6,700 nt of DNA from NCBI GenBank assembly GCA_024643705.1, contig JAHEML010000217.1, forward strand, positions 1 to 6,700, written 5' to 3'. Below are positions 1 through 5,254 of this stretch, piece by piece. How positions within the stretch are numbered: position 1 is the first letter of the stretch; every line of letters begins with the position of its first letter. Source of the stretch: Caldilineaceae bacterium. GTDB taxonomy: Bacteria > Chloroflexota > Anaerolineae > Caldilineales > Caldilineaceae. The notes beneath the pieces are model-generated. The model ran no database searches and had not been told where the DNA came from. It saw only the letters and a list, made by a program, of their open reading frames with translations. A program made the translations under genes and the position numbers.

Positions 1-665
1 TGGCTGTATTGCCCATGGGCAGCGGCAATGATTTCTCCGACATGGTGGGTATGCCCAGGGAGATGGCAACGACGATCAAGCTGATCCAAGAAGGGCGCAC
101 CCGGCAGATCGATCTCTGCCTGGCGACAATCCACGAAGAAGGCCGGGAGATCACCCGCTATTTCGACAACAACATGGGCGCTGGCTTCGAAGCACAGGTA
201 ACGGTAGAAAGCCGCAAGATCACCCGCCTGCGCGGCTTTGCCATCTATTTGTGGGCCGTCATCCGTGCCTTGCGCGCCTACGATCAACCCCACTTTGCAG
301 TGGCCTGGACCGACGAAACAGACAACATTCATCAGGTTGATCAGCGTTCGTTACTGGTGACACTGGGCAATAGTCGCCGAACCGGGGGCGGATTTTACAT
401 GACACCCGATGCATTGATGGACGATGGCCTGCTGGACATGGGCATTGCCAGTTCTCTGACCACGCCAAAAATCTTAGCCCTGCTGCCCCGGGTGATGGCT
501 GGAACTCATCGCAACCACCCAGCCATGCGTTTCGTGCGCTGCACATCCGTCTGTGTCGCCACCAAAGAGCCTGTACCCGTCCACACCGATGGCGAGATTG
601 TCAGCACCAAGGCCAAGGCCATATCGGTCCAGGTGCAGCCAGGACGCCTCACCGTCATCGTCTGA
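1..665 (+). CDS. YegS/BmrU-type diacylglycerol (lipid) kinase, C-terminal part
   Basis: The 5' end is cut by the window edge; the first complete codon is at position 3, leaving 220 residues before the TGA. The family phosphorylates diacylglycerol or related lipids with ATP at the cytoplasmic face of the membrane and is normally about 290-320 residues, so roughly the first 80-100 residues are missing. Seen directly: the fragment opens with LPMGSGNDF, the family's nucleotide-binding P-x-G-(T/S)-G-N-D-F motif; then TLGNSRRTGGGF at about codons 120-131, followed by P-x-A-x-x-D-DGLLD; near the end HTDGE (582-596), the conserved late motif carrying acidic residues. The motif order matches the DAGK catalytic domain followed by the beta-sandwich domain. 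There is Ser in place of the commoner Thr in GTGND, which should be tolerated. Lipid substrate cannot be told from sequence; sphingosine-kinase-like or other lipid substrates are possible. An apparent TTG start at 9 is only the window edge effect. Confidence 0.93.
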   Translation, partial: AVLPMGSGNDFSDMVGMPREMATTIKLIQEGRTRQIDLCLATIHEEGREITRYFDNNMGAGFEAQVTVESRKITRLRGFAIYLWAVIRALRAYDQPHFAVAWTDETDNIHQVDQRSLLVTLGNSRRTGGGFYMTPDALMDDGLLDMGIASSLTTPKILALLPRVMAGTHRNHPAMRFVRCTSVCVATKEPVPVHTDGEIVSTKAKAISVQVQPGRLTVIV

Positions 666-714
666 AAATATCTCGATTTAGCTGTAGATACATGCCCAAT
701 TGATCATAATTGTT

Positions 715-743
715 TTCCCAATGAGCCATTTCTCTGGTATACT
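715..743 (+). promoter_or_regulatory. Candidate sigma-70 promoter with extended -10
   Basis: TGGTATACT at 735-743 is an extended -10 (TGn followed by TATACT, 738-743). Seventeen bases upstream, 715-720 reads TTCCCA, a poor -35, as is common with extended -10 promoters. Transcription would begin near 750. It lies in the gap after the lipid kinase gene and would serve the small ORF at 779 and the membrane protein at 955. Motif match only. Confidence 0.5.
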
Positions 744-778
744 TTTCGTAATCCTTAGATGAACAAAGTAGGGGGCGA

Positions 779-958
779 ATGGGCAAGTTGAATCTGGTCA
801 ACCAAAGGGCGCAAGCTCATGTTCCGGGGATCGCCTGGGTGTATGCCACAAATCGGCGGCAACCCAGACGATCCCCGGAACTGTCTGTTGCACGTGAGAC
901 CGTGACTTACAGATTGCCCCTACCCCCTGTCTCCGCCCGGCAGGAAGCGGCTCGATGA
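779..958 (+). CDS. Possible 59-residue small protein or leader peptide, overlapping the next start
   Basis: An uninterrupted frame starts at ATG 779 after a G-run (AGGGGG, 770-775, only 3 bases away) and ends in the TGA at 956-958. That stop overlaps the ATG at 955 as ATGA, the usual geometry of translational coupling. An extended -10 promoter candidate lies about 35 bases upstream. The product begins MGKLNLVNQRAQ, is basic and rich in Arg, Pro and Ala, and has no membrane segment, signal peptide or motif I recognise. It spans a 20-bp inverted repeat, so both arms would be translated. Against it: third-position base use is not distinctive, AGA, AGG and CTA codons occur, and the spacing of the ribosome site is short. 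It may be a genuine small protein, a leader peptide governing the downstream gene, or a chance frame in a structured 5' leader. Confidence 0.35.
   Translation: MGKLNLVNQRAQAHVPGIAWVYATNRRQPRRSPELSVARETVTYRLPLPPVSARQEAAR
821..881. repeat. 20-bp inverted repeat with 21-base loop
   Basis: GTTCCGGGGATCGCCTGGGT (821-840) and ACCCAGACGATCCCCGGAAC (862-881) are reverse complements except at one pair, 834/868. Read as + strand RNA that pair is C-A; read as - strand RNA it is G-U, so the - strand transcript would fold a fully paired 20-bp stem. The loop is 841-861. No T tract follows on either strand, so this is not a standard intrinsic terminator. It may be a cruciform or protein-binding site, an mRNA leader hairpin, or a small palindromic repeat element. 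No target-site duplication is visible at the flanks and no second copy occurs in this window. Confidence 0.9.
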
Positions 959-1821
959 GTGACACCAACAAGGGCCAGAGCGCAGCGGCAGCCAGCATTT
1001 CGATTATTGATGTGCGCATGTGGTTTGACGAGTCGCCCTGGCGCGTAGCAGCCGGTTGGACTGTGCTGGCCGCGGTATTGGCTTCGGGCTTTTCACTGGA
1101 TGCTCTGGCAACCCAGACCACCACAATTGTGCTGATCTTTTTGTTGGCCGATCCGCTCTGGGGTAGCATTTGGGGGCTTATGTCCACGCCCAACAGCTTG
1201 CCCTTCGTCCAGCAATCTCTGCGGCATCGGCGTGTATGGTTGCCCTACCTGCGTTCTGGCTCGCCCGCCGCTCGGCTTTTGGGGATGGACGGGCCGAGTA
1301 TTTTGGCCCTTGTCTACCGGGTGGCCCTACCAGCGATTCTTCTTGCATTAATCGTCGCGTGGCAATTGCACGAGACCGCCCTTTGGTTGACACTGGTTGT
1401 AGTTGCCATCAGCACAGCCGGTTGGCTCCATCAGCAAGCCGACTCCATCCCAATCAGCGTGCTGCATGCCCTGGTGGCGGTGGCCTTGCCCTGGTTTCTG
1501 GTCGTGCTGGTTTTCGCCGAAACATCCAATCAGGGTGTCCAACTCCTGCTCGCCGGCCTGTGGACTCTCCATGAATGGGGCGCACAGGCGCAACAGGATG
1601 AAAAGCACAAAGCAGTTGGATTGGCTGGGTTGGCTGCTTCTCAAATCGGCATGGCCGTCTTGTTAATCGTTCTGCAACTGCCGCTCTGGCTGATCTTTTT
1701 GGCCCTCTTTTTCTTGCCCACTTGGTTGGCTTTGTACCAGAAGCAGCCCCTGGATCGGGTACGCTTTTGGTGGATAGCGGCCATGGTGACCAGCGGGCTG
1801 GCGCTTGGGCAAATTGTGTAG
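955..1821 (+). CDS. Multi-pass membrane protein of unknown function
   Basis: 288 residues. The ATG is supported by AGGAAG at 942-947, seven bases upstream. I do not recognise the family with certainty. The protein has hydrophobic stretches at about residues 31-48, 55-76, 115-137, 141-159, 168-188, 193-208, 222-241, 243-261 and 269-287, giving 8-9 membrane spans and almost no periplasmic domain. The two larger polar connections are about 77-114 (Arg-rich, with HRR and RSG) and 208-221 (Gln/Lys/Asp-rich); the positive charge of the first suggests it is cytoplasmic. Topology and length recall UbiA-type prenyltransferases (nine spans, polar loops after the second and sixth), but the Asp-rich NDxxD/DxxxD catalytic motifs are absent; only a weak QQDEKHKAVG stretch sits where the second would be. 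The lipid kinase gene precedes it, and a small ORF overlaps its start. Real gene: likely, given length, a good ribosome site and coherent hydrophobic pattern. Function: unknown. Confidence 0.85.
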   Translation: MSDTNKGQSAAAASISIIDVRMWFDESPWRVAAGWTVLAAVLASGFSLDALATQTTTIVLIFLLADPLWGSIWGLMSTPNSLPFVQQSLRHRRVWLPYLRSGSPAARLLGMDGPSILALVYRVALPAILLALIVAWQLHETALWLTLVVVAISTAGWLHQQADSIPISVLHALVAVALPWFLVVLVFAETSNQGVQLLLAGLWTLHEWGAQAQQDEKHKAVGLAGLAASQIGMAVLLIVLQLPLWLIFLALFFLPTWLALYQKQPLDRVRFWWIAAMVTSGLALGQIV

Positions 1822-1881
1822 CTGGCGGCACGACAAACGTGGGCCAACTGAAACGCCAAACGAGATAAAATCGAGATATCG

Positions 1882-2586
1882 ATGACAAAAGCGACCCTGC
1901 ACCCGAACCCGGCGGACGAAACCCCTGCAGTCACAATCAGGCAAGTGCGCGCGGACCCAGAAGTGATTGCTTTTGTGAAGCAGGCCAACGAAGCACTGCG
2001 CGGACTGGGCTACACCGAACACGGCCAACGCCACGCGGGTTTGGTGGCAAACATTGCCGGTAATGTACTTAGCTACCTCGACCATGATCAACGCCAGGTG
2101 GAATTGGCCGAGGTGGCCGGCTATCTCCACGACATTGGCAACCTGCTACACCGGGATCACCACGCGCAGAGCAGTGCCCTGATGGCGTGGCCCATTCTGC
2201 GGCGACTGGGAATGCCCACCGACGAGATCGCTGTGGTAATGAACGCCATCGGCAATCACGAAGAAGAGCGGGGAACCGCAACCAACCCAGTGGCAGCTGC
2301 GGTGATCATCGCCGACAAAGCCGATGTCCATCGCAGCCGGGTTCAAAACCCCGAACTGGCAACCTTTGACATCCATGACCGAGTGAACTACGCGGCAACT
2401 CACAGCTTTGTACGGGTTGATGCCGCCGAACGAGTGATTGCCCTGGAACTGGAGATCGACACCCAGTTTGCCAAGGTGATCGAATACTTCGAAATTTTCC
2501 TGAGCCGCATGACAATGGTTCGCCAGGCAGTGAATTTTCTGGGGTGCGAGTTTCGCCTCATGATCAACCATACATATTTTTCATAG
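1882..2586 (+). CDS. HD-domain phosphohydrolase (COG3294-like)
   Basis: 234 residues, apparently full length, soluble. HD-domain proteins bind divalent metal and hydrolyse phosphoester or phosphodiester bonds of nucleotides. Visible ligand candidates: TEHGQRH (His47, His51), the signature YLHDIGN (His83-Asp84), RDHHAQ (His93/His94), GNHEEE (His126) and ADKADVHRSR (Asp145). From residue 26 (DPEV) to the end it closely resembles stand-alone bacterial HD proteins of the COG3294 type as I remember them, including FDIHDRVNYA and YFEIFLSRM. The substrate of this family is not known to me. The ribosome site before ATG 1882 is weak (GAGAT), and the first 22 residues look unconserved, so a start inside codons 18-28 is possible. 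There is a gap of 60 bases after the membrane protein gene and 41 bases to the next gene. The stop lies in a 15-bp tandem duplication. The gene for a diadenylate cyclase is two genes downstream, raising a c-di-AMP-related role as a hypothesis only. Confidence 0.92.
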   Translation: MTKATLHPNPADETPAVTIRQVRADPEVIAFVKQANEALRGLGYTEHGQRHAGLVANIAGNVLSYLDHDQRQVELAEVAGYLHDIGNLLHRDHHAQSSALMAWPILRRLGMPTDEIAVVMNAIGNHEEERGTATNPVAAAVIIADKADVHRSRVQNPELATFDIHDRVNYAATHSFVRVDAAERVIALELEIDTQFAKVIEYFEIFLSRMTMVRQAVNFLGCEFRLMINHTYFS

Positions 2587-2606
2587 TCCATTTTTTCATA
2601 GTCCAT
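2577..2606. repeat. Perfect 15-bp tandem duplication over the HD gene stop codon
   Basis: TTTTTCATAGTCCAT occurs twice head to tail, 2577-2591 and 2592-2606. Because the unit is a multiple of three, the TAG stop (2584-2586) is repeated in frame at 2599-2601, so readthrough of the first stop would add only five residues. The T-runs are unusual against the surrounding GC-rich genes. Probably a replication-slippage duplication. Confidence 0.95.
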
Positions 2607-2627
2607 CACGGAGAAACGGAACGGCGT

Positions 2628-3428
2628 ATGCGATTAGTACGTTTCATAGCAGAAGGAAATGAACGCAATGGCGAGGCGACTTGGGGCGCGCTTATCGAGC
2701 AATTTGTCTACCCTCTTGCTCGGGCACCCTACGAAAGCCCGCGCCTGTCGGGTGGATTTGCACCAGAGATTGCTGCGCCACCGCTCTTGTTGCAAGACGT
2801 AAAGCTGGTGGCTCCTTGCCAACCCGGCAAGATCATCTGTGTGGGGCGCAACTACGCCGAGCACGCGGCCGAATTTGGCAACGAAGTACCCGAAGAACCG
2901 GCCATCTTTCTCAAGGCTCCCACAACTCTCATCGGCCCGGACGAACCTGTGATCCGGCCATCTGTCAGCGAACGAGTGGACCACGAAGGAGAACTTGCCC
3001 TGGTGATCGGGAAAAGCTGCCGTTTTTTGAAAGCCGAAGACGCCCACAACGTGATCCTTGGCTATACGTGCGCCAACGATATGACAGCCAGAGATCTGCA
3101 ACGCAAAGATGTACAGTGGACCCGTGGCAAGAATTTCGACACATTCTGCCCGGTTGGCCCCTGGTTGGACACATCCTTTGTACCCGAAGGAAAAAGCGTG
3201 CGTTGTCTGGTCAACGGACAGGTGAAGCAGGAAAGCAACACCGATCTCATGATCCACTCGGTTGGCGTTATCCTGGCCTACGTCTCCAACTTTATGACAC
3301 TGGAACCGGGCGATCTTGTCCTCACAGGCACACCGTCGGGGGTCAGTCCGGTGCAGCCAGGGGATGTGATGACCGTGGAAATCGAAGGACTGGGTTCCCT
3401 TACCAATCCTGTCATTGCAGGCGTATAA
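2628..3428 (+). CDS. Fumarylacetoacetate hydrolase (FAH) family protein
   Basis: 266 residues from ATG 2628. The open frame reaches back to a GTG at 2544, but that start would overlap the HD gene and add sequence unlike the family; MRLVRF is the usual kind of beginning. GGA at 2618-2620 is a modest ribosome site. Members are Mg/Mn-dependent cytoplasmic enzymes cleaving or decarboxylating beta-diketo and acylpyruvate compounds (FAHD1, HpcE-type isomerase/decarboxylases, 2,4-diketo-acid hydrolases). The N-terminal 60 residues form the small variable domain. The catalytic domain begins at KIICVGRNYAEHA (68-80) and carries FLKAPTT, the metal-binding VDHEGELALVIGK (Glu120, Glu122), NDMTARDLQ (Asp151), TRGKNFDTFCPVGPW (Lys168) and the closing LTGTPSGV (232-239), all intact. 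The exact substrate cannot be assigned and no degradation-pathway neighbours are present, so a general oxaloacetate-decarboxylase or acylpyruvase-like housekeeping role is as likely as an aromatic catabolic one. Confidence 0.95.
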   Translation: MRLVRFIAEGNERNGEATWGALIEQFVYPLARAPYESPRLSGGFAPEIAAPPLLLQDVKLVAPCQPGKIICVGRNYAEHAAEFGNEVPEEPAIFLKAPTTLIGPDEPVIRPSVSERVDHEGELALVIGKSCRFLKAEDAHNVILGYTCANDMTARDLQRKDVQWTRGKNFDTFCPVGPWLDTSFVPEGKSVRCLVNGQVKQESNTDLMIHSVGVILAYVSNFMTLEPGDLVLTGTPSGVSPVQPGDVMTVEIEGLGSLTNPVIAGV

Positions 3429-3435
3429 ACGCTTG
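3418..3435 (+). other. Small hairpin around the FAH-gene stop
   Basis: CAGGCGT (3418-3424) pairs with ACGCTTG (3429-3435), seven pairs including one G-U, closing an ATAA loop that contains the TAA stop. No T-run follows, so it is not a convincing terminator. It may slightly affect mRNA stability between the FAH and argF cistrons, or be chance. Confidence 0.3.
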
Positions 3436-3460
3436 CTGGCCCGAACGTTTCACCGCTCCC

Positions 3461-3467
3461 AGGAGGA
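3461..3467 (+). promoter_or_regulatory. Strong ribosome binding site selecting a GTG start for argF
   Basis: AGGAGGA lies six bases before GTG 3474, a near-ideal Shine-Dalgarno site and the strongest in the window. It fixes the non-ATG start of the ornithine carbamoyltransferase gene. Confidence 0.9.
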
Positions 3468-3473
3468 ATCCCT

Positions 3474-4406
3474 GTGGCAATACCAGCGCTCCACCATTTT
3501 CTCGATCTGGCTGATCTTTCCAAAGAACAATTCTGGGGGTTGCTGCATCTAGCCAAGCGGCTGAAGGATCAGCGCCAAGAGCAAGGGGTCAACGAGCCGA
3601 TTCTGGCAGGCAAGTCCCTGGCTTTGCTCTTTCAAAAACCTTCCCTGCGTACCCGGGTCAGCTTCGAAATGGGCATGCAACATCTGGGGGGCTACGCTTT
3701 CTATCTCAGTCCTGCCGAGGTTGGGTTGGGGAGTCGGGAAAGCGCCGCCGACGTGGCCCGGGTTCTCAGCGGCTATGCTGATGGCATTATGGCACGGGTG
3801 TTTGGGCATCAAGATGTGGTAGACCTGGCAAACTGGGGCAGCGTGCCCGTGATCAATGGCCTGAGCGATTTTAGCCACCCCTGCCAGGCGCTCACCGACA
3901 TTTTCACCGCATGGGAAGCCCTGGGCGATCTCACCGATCGCACCATCGTCTATGTGGGCGACGGAGCCAACAACGTTGCCACCAGCCTGATGATGGCCGC
4001 AGGCAAAGTAGACATGAATGTGCGTATCGTCTCTCCCGTAGGCTATATGCCAGACCCGGCAATTGTCGAGAGCAGCGGGGCCGAAGTCAGCGTCACCGAC
4101 GATCTGGACGGGGTACAGGGAGCAGATCTACTGTACACCGATGTATGGACAAGCATGGGCCAGGAGGCCGAACGTGACCAACGATTGGCCGCTTTTCCTG
4201 CCTATCAGGTCAACGAGACATTGGTCAAGCGCACTGGCAACGATCGAGTGCTGGTGATGCACTGCCTGCCAGCCCATCGGGGCGAAGAGATCACCGACAG
4301 TGTGGCAGATGGCCCGGCCAGCCTGCTCTTTCCCCAAGCTCACAACCGCCTACACGCGCAAAAGGCGGTTCTGGCTCATCTATTGGGCGGCGTGGCCCTC
4401 GGTTAG
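3474..4406 (+). CDS. argF: Ornithine carbamoyltransferase
   Basis: 310 residues, the normal length. It transfers the carbamoyl group of carbamoyl phosphate to ornithine, giving citrulline in arginine biosynthesis, in the cytoplasm as a trimer or multiple of trimers. Carbamoyl-phosphate domain: KPSLRTRVSFE (55-65), where the textbook S-T-R-T-R loop reads S-L-R-T-R, a variant I recall in many bacterial members; HPCQALTD (135-142). Ornithine domain: VYVGDGANNVATSL (159-172), the DVWTSMGQE loop (223-231) with the SMG signature that separates ornithine from aspartate transferases, the HCLPAHRGEEI segment (263-273) with the catalytic Cys264, and NRLHAQKAVL (291-300). All key residues are present. 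The GTG start follows an AGGAGGA site. No other arginine genes are adjacent, and the window shows no ARG box I could defend. A biosynthetic role is likelier than the catabolic arginine deiminase pathway since arcA/arcC are not beside it. cdaA starts 26 bases later. Confidence 0.97.
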   Translation: MAIPALHHFLDLADLSKEQFWGLLHLAKRLKDQRQEQGVNEPILAGKSLALLFQKPSLRTRVSFEMGMQHLGGYAFYLSPAEVGLGSRESAADVARVLSGYADGIMARVFGHQDVVDLANWGSVPVINGLSDFSHPCQALTDIFTAWEALGDLTDRTIVYVGDGANNVATSLMMAAGKVDMNVRIVSPVGYMPDPAIVESSGAEVSVTDDLDGVQGADLLYTDVWTSMGQEAERDQRLAAFPAYQVNETLVKRTGNDRVLVMHCLPAHRGEEITDSVADGPASLLFPQAHNRLHAQKAVLAHLLGGVALG

Positions 4407-4419
4407 CCGGCTTTGCCGG
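4407..4419 (+). other. Small GC hairpin between argF and cdaA
   Basis: CCGGC (4407-4411), a three-base TTT loop, and GCCGG (4415-4419) form a tight 5-bp stem immediately after the argF stop and 13 bases before the cdaA ATG. There is no T tract. It could mask or modulate cdaA translation, whose ribosome site is weak and overlaps it (GGA at 4418-4420), but is short enough to be chance. Confidence 0.35.
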
Positions 4420-4432
4420 ACAATGAACATCT

Positions 4433-5254
4433 ATGTCAGATACACTCTCGATCTTAAGCCGCCTGACCGATTGGCAAAATCTGCTTGACCTCGGCCTGGT
4501 CACTCTGTTTTTCTATTTTCTACTCCGCCTCTTTCGCGGCACCCAGGCTGTGCAACTATTGCGTGGCCTGCTGGCTATCGGGCTGATCATTGTCGTCATC
4601 ACCCGCACCGTTGAGTTAACCGCCTTCAGTTGGCTCATCAGCAGCAGCTCAATCGCCATCCTCGTCGCAATCCCAGTCATCTTCCAGCCAGAGCTACGTC
4701 GCGCCTTGGACCGTGTAGGGCGGGGGATGCCCTTCCTCAACCGCCGGGTGGACGGAGCCGTCACTCAGCAGGTGGTGAGCGCGATCGCACGGACCTGCAC
4801 CCAATTGGCCGACAATCGCCACGGTGGATTGATTATTTTGGAAGGCGCAACCGGCCTGGGAGAATATATCGACCGAGGTGTGCATGTAGACAGCGACGTA
4901 ACCGCCGAAATTCTCCTGACGATTTTTTTCCCCAATACACCCTTACACGATGGTGCTGTGATCATCCGGGATAGCCGCATCGCTGCCGCGGGCTGCGTTC
5001 TTCCACTCACAGCGCGCGACAAATTGGACACACAGTTGGGCACCCGCCACCGCGCCGCCATCGGCATCACCGAACAATCGGATGCACTGTCGATCGTTGT
5101 CTCCGAAGAGACAGGTGCCATCTCGGTCGCGCGCAACGGCAGAATTGTGCGCCGGTTGGATGACAACCGGCTGCGGCGCATTATGACCGATTTCTTCGAT
5201 CCCCGCAATCAGCCAGCCAACGATGCTGTGGAAGATATGCCCCATGCGGAATAG
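4433..5254 (+). CDS. cdaA: Membrane-bound diadenylate cyclase CdaA
   Basis: 273 residues, the usual size. It joins two ATP molecules into cyclic di-AMP, the second messenger for potassium, osmotic and cell-wall homeostasis. Three membrane spans occupy about residues 17-33, 41-58 and 66-84, with the family linker RGTQAVQLLRG (35-45) between spans 1 and 2 and FQPELRRALDRVGRG (84-98) leading to the cytoplasmic DisA_N/DAC domain. That domain holds IILEGATGLGEY (134-145), the catalytic DGA motif in LHDGAVII (171-178), GTRHRAAIGITE (203-214) with the RHR motif, and VVSEETGAIS (222-231). All catalytic signatures are intact. The last 17 residues are an unconserved acidic tail. The ribosome site is poor (GGA 12 bases upstream) and a small hairpin sits there; an ATG at 4423 is out of frame. 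The gene overlaps cdaR by 11 bp, the conserved pairing. glmM, which often follows in Firmicutes, is absent from the rest of the window. Confidence 0.96.
   Translation: MSDTLSILSRLTDWQNLLDLGLVTLFFYFLLRLFRGTQAVQLLRGLLAIGLIIVVITRTVELTAFSWLISSSSIAILVAIPVIFQPELRRALDRVGRGMPFLNRRVDGAVTQQVVSAIARTCTQLADNRHGGLIILEGATGLGEYIDRGVHVDSDVTAEILLTIFFPNTPLHDGAVIIRDSRIAAAGCVLPLTARDKLDTQLGTRHRAAIGITEQSDALSIVVSEETGAISVARNGRIVRRLDDNRLRRIMTDFFDPRNQPANDAVEDMPHAE

Noticed and set aside
697..712. CAATT...AATTG short inverted repeat after the lipid kinase gene as a terminator
   Set aside because: Five AT pairs only, with no GC-rich stem; too weak to call.
798..1193. 131-codon open frame on the - strand over the small ORF and the membrane protein 5' end
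   Set aside because: It is antisense to a well supported gene and its product has no coherent features; its resemblance to the + strand small ORF product comes only from the inverted repeat.
1843..1871. Promoter before the HD gene (TAAAAT at 1866-1871)
   Set aside because: The -10 is acceptable but no -35 or extended -10 accompanies it and it lies only 11 bases from the start codon, so a leadered transcript from it is implausible.
2634..3257. 207-codon - strand frame opposite the FAH-family gene
   Set aside because: Antisense shadow of a clearly conserved enzyme; long frames opposite GC-rich genes are common and the product has no recognisable motif.
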